Part shown: piece by piece, positions 23,101-32,744 of the stretch
Layout of the letters: every line of letters begins with the position of its first letter
Position numbering within the stretch: the stretch's first letter is position 1
Source: Dermanyssus gallinae
Lineage: Eukaryota; Arthropoda; Arachnida; Mesostigmata; Dermanyssidae
Length of the DNA: 64,000 nucleotides
NCBI GenBank assembly: GCA_003439945.1
Contig: QVRM01000313.1
Span: 542,001-606,000 of the forward strand
Direction of reading: 5' to 3'
Translations under genes and position numbers: made by a program
Notes under the pieces: generated by a model
The model's input: the letters and a program-made list of their open reading frames with translations, nothing else
Database searches by the model: none
What the model was told of the DNA's origin: nothing

Positions 23101-23840
23101 TTTTTACCCAAGAGACGCAAGTTCATAAAAGTAGTTCGATTGATGCGCTAATACAGGGATAACGGGACTGTAATGACCTCACTACCGTAATCGTGTAACG
23201 TATAGCTGTCCACAAATCGCATGGCTTGCAACATGGGTACCATTTTGCAGCTTGGGGCGGCGTGTTTTTTGCCAAGGCATGCGTTTTATGGTTCTTCTAT
23301 ATAACATACTGCCTTGCAGTGACATATCGAGCTCTCACACAAAAGCTGAACGTAATTCAGCACATTCTCTTCTGTCCTTTGAGCGACAGGAGTCCTGCTG
23401 CTGCAACAACTATAACATTAACTCGATTGAGTAAGGACAATGGCAACTAACTACAATGACAATAACGTTGTCGGGACGGTATTAGAAGTGAGGCAAACAG
23501 CACTAACAGTAAATGCACTTAGAAAATAAATATATTTATAATTAAATTGCGATCCTGGTGCCATGTATTATAGATTTCATTTCCAGCACAGCATACAACA
23601 TGCTAGTGTTAATAAAATAGTTAGGACATAGTATATCTCACCGCTCCTACTATGTCTGTAGTGTTTTGTGAAGCGAGGTCTGAATGCAAAGTAACCAAAA
23701 TACACAAACTGCGGCGCACAATTCCAGCTACTTGACGGAACGACAGGGGTCGGATAGTGTGAATCCGTCTGCGAAAATGTTGGCGTTTGAGCAAACTGGA
23801 AGTTGGGGACCATAATTCACCTAGGAGAGAACTACAACAA
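20160..23840. other. Intergenic DNA
   Basis: No supportable gene. It holds a 20-bp palindrome (21932-21951), a stem with 11-bp arms TAATTTATCTT/AAGATAAATTA near 21609-21650, and a plus-strand frame near 22831 with FLDDSTLG. That string resembles the YLDDG box of RLE retrotransposons but stands alone. Confidence 0.45.
21932..21951. repeat. Perfect 20-bp palindrome
   Basis: TAATACTATGCATAGTATTA is its own reverse complement. It lies in AT-rich DNA with no other element features. Confidence 0.95.
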
Positions 23841-23844
23841 CGGA

Positions 23845-24130
23845 TAAACTGGCCGTTGGTGTAGTTCAGGCTGTGTTCGGCTATAGCTGATATCGGTTAG
23901 TTGAGCCTAAGCCGACAGTTTTATTAAAGTTAAACTTTAGAAACGCCTTTAACACGGTGTGAAGGAGTTGAAAGTAGCGGGGTAGAAGACTTCCCACACG
24001 CACAACTACATCTGGGCGGCCTAGCATAAAGCTTTAGTGCACGTGGCGTCGGTCGAGATCACTATGTCGGAGATAGCAGGGTAGTTTGTTGAAACTGGCG
24101 TCCTCGTTCAATCTAGCAGTAAATAACCTA
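23845..24130 (+). pseudogene. RT fragment of an RLE-type retrotransposon
   Basis: After correcting one frameshift near 23900, the plus strand reads KLAVGVVQAVFGYS... then TVLLKLNFRNAFNTV (about 23918-23962). The second string is almost the same as VLVKLDFRNAFNTI in the RLE element at 50.98-51.02 kb, where it includes the first catalytic Asp (replaced here by Asn). The sequence then decays with stops. The later catalytic box is not recognisable. Confidence 0.6.
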
Positions 24131-24401
24131 GCCACATTGTTAAGACAGTGACGGGAGCCCACTGTGCTGGGTCCAACTATAAAAGAGAGTAAATAGGTTC
24201 CTAAAACGTAGGCTAGATATAATGTACTGTAAAGTATTATCTAAACCATATCTTATAGCTTGGCAGATTTATTGAATGTTACCACATGCCACTAAATTGA
24301 AACAAAGTTCAGTAAAGCGGGTTACATCACAGAAAGTCCACGTTAGTGCATGTGCTTCGATTCCAAGATAAAGGTATCATGCTGCCCCATAATATTACCG
24401 T

Positions 24402-24494
24402 AAGATAATAATAATAATAATTATAATACTATATAATAATAATATAATTATACACCGTAAATAATAATAATAATAATAATCTAAAAAATAATAA
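24402..24494. repeat. Interrupted (TAA)n tract
   Basis: Two TAA runs (about 24402-24420 and 24460-24480) are separated by AT-rich sequence. It lies directly 5' of the retrotransposon that starts near 24500. Confidence 0.93.
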
Positions 24495-24507
24495 TCATTA
24501 GAAAGTA

Positions 24508-25302
24508 ATGTGTATTATATCACCGAAACATCGAGGGGTGTTTAACTCCACGCTAAATGAAAAAGTTAGCGTGAAGAAAACGGACGGAACACGGAAAGCG
24601 CGGAAGAACAAGAAGTCACGGTTGACGGAAGGAGGAGATCTGCTTGTACCAACAAAGCCGATCGACGACAGCGCCACCGGAGAGAACGGCAAGGCCGGTC
24701 TCTGCGGCGCCAAGCGCAGTGCTACAGCAGCTGGTCTTAACAGCAGCGGTAGCAGTAGCGGCGGCAACAACAACACCGCCACTACCCTCGAAGAAAATGA
24801 GCCGATGGATGACAACACGCCAACGGCAAGGGAAGCGGCAGCGGCCGCAACGTCGCCAACGGAGACAACCGCAGAGGCGAGGAAAGACGAGGAAGACAAC
24901 GATGGTTTTGTCACCGTCCAACGGAGGAGGAGCGGCAAAACAAAGCATCGTATGCAGAAAGGCAGTGCAGCTGATGGAGTAGGAGATCTTGAAGTGTATG
25001 CTGGGCCAGGCAGGTTCAGCGCGCTGAGAGTAGCACGGCTGGCGGCGAAAACGTCAGCTGTCAACCTACACACATGGCTCGTTAATAGGAGCATTTGTGT
25101 AAAGACAGTATTCAAAATGCGAACGCAGGGAAATGATGCCGTGTTCTGTGTAGTGCTGGGTGACGGCGAATACGCAAAGTGCAGCAAGAGTGAGTTCTGG
25201 CCAAAAGGTATCCTATTTCGTCGTTGGGCTGGTGGTGCTCCCTACGAGAAAATGGTTATGGAAAGCTTTATCGCGCCTGGCGGTCCGGCTCTTCGCAAGT
25301 GA
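24508..25302 (+). CDS. Retrotransposon ORF1 protein (264 aa, RNA-binding type, inferred)
   Basis: An open frame of 264 codons ends 24 bases before the first ATG of the endonuclease-RT frame, the usual ORF1-ORF2 arrangement. Residues 1-60 are basic (KARKNKKSR). Residues 70-130 are Ser/Gly/Asn- then Ala/Glu-rich and probably disordered. Around residue 132 is DGFVTVQRRRSGK. Residues 160-264 look folded and contain SEFWPKGILFRRW near 228-240, a type of C-terminal segment seen in other retrotransposon ORF1 proteins. No Cys-His knuckle is present. In related elements ORF1 proteins bind the element RNA; that role is inferred. The start is the first ATG after the TAA tract. Confidence 0.7.
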   Translation: MCIISPKHRGVFNSTLNEKVSVKKTDGTRKARKNKKSRLTEGGDLLVPTKPIDDSATGENGKAGLCGAKRSATAAGLNSSGSSSGGNNNTATTLEENEPMDDNTPTAREAAAAATSPTETTAEARKDEEDNDGFVTVQRRRSGKTKHRMQKGSAADGVGDLEVYAGPGRFSALRVARLAAKTSAVNLHTWLVNRSICVKTVFKMRTQGNDAVFCVVLGDGEYAKCSKSEFWPKGILFRRWAGGAPYEKMVMESFIAPGGPALRK

Positions 25303-25326
25303 CTGAACAGATCTAGAGATGCTAAC

Positions 25327-28149
25327 GTGGAGACTACCAGGTCTCTGCGGCTGCTTCTTTGGAACTGTGAGGGACTAAGAGGAGCAATAGACCTAGCGCC
25401 AGTTGACATGCTTACGTCGGTGGACATTGCACTCCTTACGGAGACCTACCAGCGGGAGGAACTGCATATCAATAATATGCGAGGGTTCCACCAGCTGGCA
25501 GTTCTACCTGCTGGAGGCCGTGGTAGACCAGTGGGTGGATTATCAATCTACCTACATAAACGTTTACCGCCGGCGCAATGTGTGAGGAAGAACGATATCT
25601 ATGTGGGTCTCTCGTCTATGAGGGTGAACATAGCCGTCTTCTACCTCCCCCCACATCTTGACTCGGCAGAGGTCGCTGACACGGTGAGTTCCGGTATATC
25701 AGGTTTCGACCTGTCTATGCCAACCATCGTCGGTGGCGACTTCAATGCCCGTATTGATGGTGGGGCTACTAACGATAAAGGAGAGGTGCTGCTCCAGTTG
25801 ATGGAATACTTTGGTCTGAGATGTGCAAATGCACGCGAAGACCACACGTATATAAGTCATAACGGAAGCAGCACCATTGACCTACTGTTTCACAACCTTG
25901 TCAATGGCGAAGTTGAAAGCTTCGATGTTCTCGAGGTGGCTGCAAGGAAGCACCTACCGGTGTCAGCAGTCGCAAATACTCCAGATATCCAGGTTTAAGC
26001 AGCAAGGCGACCCACATCTGGTTGCCACGAGGCGTGTTGACCTTTCACTATTAGAGGTTGATAGTTTCGAGGTGGGCTGTGATGTGGATACTTGTTGTGA
26101 ACTGCTAGAGAGAACCATGAGAAGTGCAGTCAGGTGGAAGAGACCGGGGCAGAGGAGATCAGGACAGTGGTTTTCTCAGGCTTGCTATCTCGCCCACCGT
26201 GGGGTGCTCGAGCTTTTGCGCCAAGCGAGGGTAAAGGCACCACCACAGCTGCTAGCCAGACGCAGGCTTGACTACTTCAATAGTAGGAAAGCTTACATAA
26301 AGCTATGCCTTGACCACAAGCGTGAATACGCTAGGCGGGAGGAAATCCGACTGCTTGAAAGAGCGGAGCGCAAGCCCTCAGCCTACGTCGTACGGCCTCG
26401 TAGGGGGGCGAACCACCTGCTCAGCGACGAACAGGTAACGAGTCACCTGACCGGTCTTCTATATAACCGCGAGACGGTACGCCTGGCTCCAATGATTGAG
26501 CACCCGCTCACATTGGAGCAGGATACTATGAATCTGCCCTTTGAGGTAGAAGAAGTAAGTCAGGTTCTGCACTCTCTTCCGAGAGGAAAGAGTGCGGGGC
26601 CAGACCAAGTGTACTATGAGCACTGGGTGCAGTCTGAGCCACTTTTGGCAAACCATCTTTGTGATTTCTTCAACGAGATCATGAAGAGGGGACAAATGCC
26701 AGGAGCCTGGCATATCGCCAGGCTTTCTCTTTTATTTAAGGGTAAGCATGGTGATGACAGACGAGACCCAAACTTATACCGCGGATATAGCGTCTGAAAG
26801 GACGCTGAAGAAGATCTTCTGCAAATTGGTTATAAAACGGATCGAGTACGTTGTCGACCAGACCCTTCCACCGGAGCAATTCGGCTTTCGAAAAGGTCGA
26901 GGAACGCGTGATGCAATCCATGTGCTTCAGTCAGAGATAGAGCGAGCTGTGGCAAAGCCCGGAGGCCATTTGTATGCAGTCTTTATAGACTGCGTCAAGG
27001 CTTTCGACAAAGCACCTCGAGATCTCCTGGTGAAGTCATTCCGATACGCAGGGGTTAGTGGCTCTCTTCTGAGCGTAATTTCCAGTTTCTTTGATGAGGA
27101 CACCTTACTGGTACAAGGTGAGCAGGAAGTGTTGCAGGTAAGGCAAAATGTGGGAACCTTGCAAGGCGATCCATTGAGCTGCGTCTCCTTCACTCTTCTG
27201 CTTGCCGATTTTGTTGATTATATTCGACAAGAGTTCCAGAAGGCCACAGTTGTGATGTACGCAGATGACATAGTGGTCGCTCATCACGACCTGGGTGCCA
27301 TCAAGCGCATCACTTCTCTGGCGGAGGTGTTCCTTGTCTCAAGAGGGCTGGAAATAAACGCCATGAAGACCAAGGCTATGAAATTCAGAAGAGGAGGTCG
27401 ATTGGTTGCTAAAGACGTTATACGTTGCGGCGGCCAATCCTTGGAATTCGTTAACTCTTTCCGGTATCTGGGGCTTCGGCTTCATTATACTGGGACGACC
27501 TTCACTGCTCACATCGTCGAGACAGCGCGCACAGCCCTAATTTCTCTTTATGGAGAAATAGGCGATGTCCGGCGACTGTCCGTCCCGACGGCAGTGGCGC
27601 TTTTCTACCTCAAGGTTGTTCCGGCGCTGATGTCTGGTCTTGACAGAGTATGGGAACATCTCACTCGGGCAAACTTTGGTTTGCTTCAAAGGTGTTTTAC
27701 AATGTACATGAAGCGAGTACTTTGCCTGTCAATGCGGGCAAGGAGCCGCTTTGTGTACCTAATTTCAGGCTGTGCACCAGTTGTTGAGATCATTCGATTG
27801 AGGTTGAAGACGCCGCGTACAGTACCATTCGAGAGCTTTATCTCGGAATGGGGAATTAAAGTTGAATAAGTCCGACGAGAGGTCGGAGACCTGGATGTTT
27901 TCAGGGCCTTTCACCTCTGGTCTGGTCTTGCGTGTGACAATCGCCGCGTCTATACCAGATGCATAGTTCATGGCTATCATCACCTGGTTTGTTCGAATAC
28001 GAGCTTCCACGAGGAGTACACCGAGTGCGTCTGTCGACTGTGCTCTCAGACGTGTACGAAGTTTCATGCATCTGCCTGCCTGGCCCTTGCGAAGAGATCA
28101 CTGCACTGCCTGTCTCGTATAACATGCCGCGAGGAGCTGAGTGTATAAT
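25327..28149 (+). pseudogene. Endonuclease-reverse transcriptase (ORF2), broken
   Basis: Domains in order. The APE-like endonuclease is in frame 1 (N13 in WNCEGL, E39 in LLTET, D138 and N140 in GGDFNARID, STIDLL, H209 in KHLPVSA). The usual SDH is RKH here. The RT starts in frame 2 (KSAGPDQVYYEHWV, about 26590; LSLLFKGK, 26720). It continues in frame 3 with PEQFGFRKGRGTRDAI (about 26870), FIDCVKAFDKAP (26980), LQGDPLSC and the catalytic YADD at 27258-27269. Frameshifts lie near 25,950-25,995 and 26,787. A TAA stop at 27867 is followed in frame by about 90 codons that include a CX2C...HX3C zinc knuckle (28038-28085). All three breaks would have to be absent for function, so this copy is dead while its sequence is still well preserved. 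Confidence 0.88.
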
Positions 28150-28214
28150 TGTATAATATGTATAATTGTTCATGTTATATGCATACTCAATATGAGTGAA
28201 ATAAATACGATGAG

Positions 28215-28215
<1 letters not shown>

Positions 28216-28248
<33 letters not shown>
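28216..28248 (+). repeat. (TAA)n 3' tail
   Basis: About 10 TAA units directly after the 3' untranslated region of the preceding retrotransposon. Confidence 0.95.
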
Positions 28249-28249
28249 C

Positions 28250-28675
28250 CAAGGAAACACGTCTATTCATGTGTGTGCAGGTTGGTAAACCCAGGAAGTA
28301 GCATACGAGAGTGATGCCTGTAACTCAGTGATCAGTTTAGTGTATTGTGTGTGGCCATGCGACAGAGGCACGAGCAGCCATGAGGCTGTGAAGATCCACA
28401 CGACATGGTGAAACAAAACGAAACCACCCGCGTAACGGCCCGTAGGCTTCAAGCGGCACGCCGCTGCCATTCAAATTCGAATTCTAACGGCTGCTCAACT
28501 AAAATTCAACGTTGGAACATCTAATCTACAAAGTGGCGCCAACAGTTATATCAACAACTCATCACGCCGACAATAAAAACGACGTTTTCCTTTGGAAAGG
28601 CGAGGATTAAGAAGAAGATAGTTACAGCCAAGCCAGCGCCCACTTTGTTTCACTGCAGAAGTAGCACCAGTACGA
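28250..28675. other. Spacer between two TAA tracts; possible 5' untranslated region of the next element
   Basis: 426 bases of ordinary composition without an open frame of note, bounded on both sides by (TAA)n. It could be the 5' untranslated region of the RLE element whose first ORF starts at 28762, which would place that element's 5' end exactly on the previous tail. It could also be an unrelated spacer. Confidence 0.4.
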
Positions 28676-28711
<36 letters not shown>

Positions 28712-28761
28712 CATAATAGTGATAATAACAATATTAAGAGTGGTAATAATAATAATAAATA
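28676..28761. repeat. (TAA)n tract, partly interrupted
   Basis: Twelve or so pure units (28676-28711), then interrupted TAA-rich sequence that runs right up to the ATG at 28762. Confidence 0.94.
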
Positions 28762-29130
28762 ATGAACAGCAAACTCCCTAAACCGAATCCCGATTATCTT
28801 CAAACCCGTCCCCAGCTAACATTAATCTGCGACGTCTGTAGAAAATCCGTAAAATCGCTCCGCGGACTACACATACATAAAACGGAGGACAATACCCACA
28901 CACATTCCTTCGACCGGCCATCTGATGGCTCCGCTCCACATACTTCAACCCAGGACCAGAGAGACTCAGCCGACATTACCTCTGACAACGATCCAAAAAT
29001 GTTTACCCGTCTCCTAGCTCGTGTTCGCAAAAGCACGAAGCTAGTCATAATAATTCCGAGAGGAGTCAGGGAAATCTGTTGCGCAGCTTACGCGGAAGCC
29101 CTCTCACTTCAACTCGAGACTAGACGCTGA
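28762..29130 (+). pseudogene. N-terminal zinc-finger segment of the RLE element
   Basis: The frame opens 122 codons with a Cys2His2-like finger: C23 and C26 (LICDVCRKS), then H37/H39 and H46 (GLHIHKTEDNTH). The His spacing is slightly wider than in classical fingers. R2-group proteins carry such fingers at the N-terminus for target DNA binding, so the same role is inferred. A Thr/His/Ser-rich linker follows. The frame ends at a stop and the homologous reading continues in another frame from about 29290. Confidence 0.7.
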
Positions 29131-29289
29131 ATCCTGGCACAGATTAATGACTTTGCCGACACTTATGTTGCATATTCCAGAACTAAAAAGCAACGACATC
29201 ACATTGTGCCAAGTAATTAAGAAGAACATAACAGATTCCCAATGGAAGGACGCTGGATAATCCTTCTGATAGACCGCACCACAGCCTCA

Positions 29290-30760
29290 CACAGTCGCGC
29301 ATGGAGCACCTCACCGACCGCCAGATTGCCGCAAGGGCAGAACGCAAGTTAGCTGAGGGAGACATACGCTCCGCCGCACGCACTCTACTATCGACAGAGT
29401 CTTTCGCATTGCCCGACGATCGCACGACTGAGGAACTTAGAAGCAAGTATCCCTCTCCTCCGGCTCACGTCAGGGACCGCTTGATCAACTTTGAGCAACC
29501 TCCCACGAATGAGCCTTTCATCGTTCCGGCACAGCTCGTAGTTAATGCGGTTCGCTCCTTCTCACTAGCATCTGGCCCTGGACTGGATGGATTACGTCCT
29601 CGACATCTAAGAGGTATGTTGGACAGCACAATACCCTCTTCCGAAAGACTGATAGCGGAACTGCGCTGTCTGACTAACTTGACCCTAAGTGGCAGGCTGC
29701 CAAGTTTTTGCCACCCAATCTTCTATGAGGCAGATCTGACAGCCCTGAAAAAAAAGACGGTTCCATTAGACCGATAGCGTGTGGCCTCAATTTACGTAGG
29801 CTGGTTGCCAAAGTAGCGATTGCCATCAATAGGACGGCAATCGTAAAGGCGGTGGCACTTCACCAGGTTGGCGTTTCAGTTAAAGGCGGAGCTGAAGCTG
29901 CAGCACACGCAACTCGGGCTTTCACGGAGGCAAAGGGGGCCCCACGAGTCCTGGTAAAACTAGATCTCCGAAACGCCTCCAACACCTATCCGACGCGATG
30001 TTATCCTTAATGAAGTTAAAGCGAAAGTTCCACAAATGTTTCGCTTAGCGTGGCAGAGCTACGGCACGCCATCACTGCTGCCCTGGGGAGAGAGTGAGCC
30101 TCTTCTCTCAGCCAACGGAGTACAACAGGGAGATCCGATTGGGCCCGCCTTATTTAGTTTAGGAATCTCAGGATTAGTGTCCCGCATGAAAAGTCCTACT
30201 AAATGTGTAGTACCTAGACGATGGTATACTAGGCGGCCCGGCGATCATAGTGGCCTCCGACATACGCGGAGTGCTACAGTTTGCTAAGGAGGAAGGCCTA
30301 ACTCTTAACGCCTCAAAATGCGAGGTCATAGCTGTAGGTGGAACCTCCCACCAGCAGGATGAGACATGCAAACTCATTGCAGACGCCCTGCCCGGTGCAA
30401 AGATAATTGAGTTGCCTGACCTGGAAGTCCTGGGAGCGCCCATTGGATCTCGGAAGATCTCGAAAACTATCCTGGATAAGCGGGACGCTCTCCGGTGTAT
30501 CAAAACTCGGCTATTGGCGAATGCACGCACAGGCTACTTTATGCCTATGGAGATACAGCCTAGGATCACCTAGGCTAAACTACATTCTACGCACGTCCCC
30601 TACAGGTCACCACTGTGATAAGTTGCAAGCATTTGACGAGGTGGCAAAGGAGATACTGAGTGAAGTTCTAAACGTGGCCCTTACCGACAGATCCTGGGAA
30701 AGGGCCACACTTCCTCTCAGCGAAGGAGGATTGGGACTTAGGGTCCGTGGCAGCTTGCTT
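29290..30760 (+). pseudogene. Reverse-transcriptase region of the RLE element, frameshifted
   Basis: Pieces in frame 3 and frame 1 read SGPGLDGLRPRHLRGML (about 29570-29620), then RPIACGL-type sequence after a slip near 29760. VLVKLDLRNASNT follows near 29950, then GVQQGDPIGPALFSLGISG (about 30115-30170). The catalytic box YLDDGILGG appears only in a shifted frame at 30209-30235, and LTLNASKCEVIAVGG (30300-30342) follows. Conservation of these blocks against the copy at 50.6-52.1 kb makes the identification firm. The frame changes show the copy is dead. Use of YLDD instead of the more common YADD is a trait of the whole family in this window. Confidence 0.85.
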
Positions 30761-30762
30761 CG

Positions 30763-31725
30763 TTGTGCTACGCGGCCTCTATCATAGAGTTCTCGGGGCT
30801 TGCGGAGACTTTGTTAGAACCGGATGTTCATTCTGTGCTGCGCGGAAGGAGGGACGAAGCTGAGCTGGCAGCTAGACAATCGATAGGCCCTGGCCCCTGG
30901 GAGCAACACCCTATACAGCACATGCTTGACAGCTACAAGTGTCAAACGACCGCTCGCACGATCTTAGATGACATCCAATCCCCGACAGAGAGAGCGGTAT
31001 TCATAGCTGCCCGTGACACTTTCAGCAGTGGCTTCCTAAGAGCACTTCCTTCATCACAGCTGGGCACCATGCTGGACAACACCTCCTTCCGCATGGTGGC
31101 CGCTCTGAGAATAGGCGCTCCCATATGTGAGCCATACGAGTGTAAGGCGTGTGGAACAACAGTGGATGAAGACCGACTGCACCCTTTGAGTTGCACTAAA
31201 AGCTCTGGTAGGGCTCCCAGACACGCGGAAATCAACGCGATCCTAAAGAAGGCTCTTCGTAGAGCCGGCATACCAAGCACCCTAGAGCCCAGGTTGGGTC
31301 TCGAAGACGACAAAAGACCAGACGGCATCACCATCCCGCCATGGTCCAACGGCAAATGCCTGGTATGGGATGCCACGTTATCATGTACAGTGGCTCCGTC
31401 ATATCTGATGCACAGCGCTATCAGGTCAGGGTTGGTTGCTGAACATGCCGAGATCGCAAAGAAACGCAAATACTCTGATTTGGGGAGGAGATATCACTTC
31501 GTACCCGTCGCCATGGAAACGATGGGCCCGATCAGCAAGAGCACAAGTATCCTCCTCAAAGACCTAGGTGTCAAAATTAGCGCTAACACGGGTGACCAGC
31601 GCGAGTGCGAGTTTCTGCGTCACCAACTCTCGCTGCTGGAAACGCCGCCGCTATCATCGGCTCTATGGATTGAGAGGGGGGGGGGTGAGCCTACGCGGGT
31701 ACACGTTTGGGTCCCACAATTATAG
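30763..31725 (+). CDS. C-terminal part of the RLE element protein: CCHC motif and PD-(D/E)XK endonuclease (fragment)
   Basis: An uninterrupted 320-codon reading, really the end of the broken upstream ORF rather than an independent gene. Residues about 127-144 carry CKACGTTVDEDRLHPLSC, a CX2CX9HX3C knuckle. The endonuclease follows with RAGIPSTLEPRLGL, KRPDGITIPPW (31315-31345), CLVWDATLSCT (31357-31389) and RYHFVPVAMETMG. The Asp of RPDG and the Asp of VWDAT are the expected metal ligands of this restriction-like fold. The last 45 codons extend past the usual end into the G-rich 3' region (WIERGGGEP), probably after loss of the normal stop. Confidence 0.8.
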   Translation: MCYAASIIEFSGLAETLLEPDVHSVLRGRRDEAELAARQSIGPGPWEQHPIQHMLDSYKCQTTARTILDDIQSPTERAVFIAARDTFSSGFLRALPSSQLGTMLDNTSFRMVAALRIGAPICEPYECKACGTTVDEDRLHPLSCTKSSGRAPRHAEINAILKKALRRAGIPSTLEPRLGLEDDKRPDGITIPPWSNGKCLVWDATLSCTVAPSYLMHSAIRSGLVAEHAEIAKKRKYSDLGRRYHFVPVAMETMGPISKSTSILLKDLGVKISANTGDQRECEFLRHQLSLLETPPLSSALWIERGGGEPTRVHVWVPQL

Positions 31726-31760
31726 GGAAATACTGAAAAATTGAATAAATAATAATACTA

Positions 31761-32640
31761 ATGTCTTGGTGAATCAAAGTGGATCTCAAATAGGCACATT
31801 TCACTCGGGCGGTTGCGCCAATCAGCGAGAGAAGGCTAAGGCGACTCGAGCTCCACTGTGCCACAGTACAGTGGAGTCAACATTCGGTGGCGACGTGGTC
31901 TTGAGGGCTAGCGCGCTAGTCATCTACCATTAGGGTATTGCCAGTTCGCTCCCTGTTGTTGGTCGAATTTTCTTGAGCGATGCTTATTGAGAGCAGATGA
32001 TAAATCATACTGCTGAGAGTCAGCGACCATGCTGTCACAAGGACTGTTGGAAAAACCCTAGATATCTTGACATGTCCGGCCCTCGGCGGATTGAAGATAC
32101 GAGTATACCTCAGGTTAAGTACCAAGTCCGTAGGGGGCGGAGGATTGTCTAGAATTAAAAGCAACCTCCTTAAAAAAGGTTTAATAATTCTAGTAGTCAA
32201 CACTCGTCATTGTCTCGAAACAAATCGAAAAATATTTAGGAGCTTTATGGGAGAACTTAATATTTGAAGCAAAAAAACTATTATATATGTTCAACATAGT
32301 TAATTACTAGTCTCTCTCGTGCATTTTACTCATTCTGTAGAAAGCATCATCTTTGTTTGGTTAAGGAAATTGACAGCAGGTTTACACTTTTTATTAGCAG
32401 CAGCGGATTACGCCGCAGGGCATACGGAGACTAAAACGCAGCACATTAGCCTGTTTACTGCCGTTTGGAGCACTGCAGGCCTTGTTCTTATCTCGAAGAG
32501 TCCCTTTTCTCTATTTCATTTAATTTGCTAAAATATGGCTATTATAGGTTTGGAAAGATACTTCGGGTTTTACCTTGGCGATGGAATGGAACGATATAAA
32601 TGATGGTAATTTGTACTGAATAAGTCTTGGGGACTTATTC
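31761..32640. other. Intergenic DNA
   Basis: No motif-bearing frame. A 9-bp stem GAATAAGTC/GACTTATTC with a short loop lies near 32617-32640, just 5' of the CR1-like element, whose exact 5' end I could not fix. Confidence 0.5.
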
Positions 32641-32744
32641 ATCCATCGCATGTGTCGGGAGTAGGTCGCACGCGCACCGACTCCTCGAAAAAAAAGTGAA
32701 ATTTTCAAGTCTAGGCCATGTAGTAAGAAAAACTTACCGTCAAA

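Larger units (their letters stand above)
24495..28249 (+). mobile_element. Two-ORF non-LTR retrotransposon (APE endonuclease type) with (TAA)n tail
   Basis: A copy of about 3.75 kb: ORF1 (24508-25302), an ORF2 broken by two frameshifts and a stop (25327-28149), a 3' untranslated stretch of about 65 bases, and a (TAA)n tail at 28216-28248. The element is bounded upstream by another TAA tract. The tail and the EN-RT-zinc knuckle order resemble I-like elements, but the clade was not settled by eye. Confidence 0.88.
28762..31760 (+). mobile_element. RLE-type (R2/NeSL-group-like) non-LTR retrotransposon, near full length, inactive
   Basis: A single-ORF element spread over three frames. An N-terminal zinc finger (28828-28900) is followed by an RT (29540-30720), a CCHC motif (31141-31194), a PD-(D/E)XK endonuclease (31260-31560), and a short 3' untranslated region with AATAAA and a rudimentary TAATAATA tail. 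The order matches early-branching non-LTR elements. At least four frameshifts and one lost catalytic context make it inactive. The copy at 7.1-7.7 kb belongs to the same subfamily. Confidence 0.88.
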
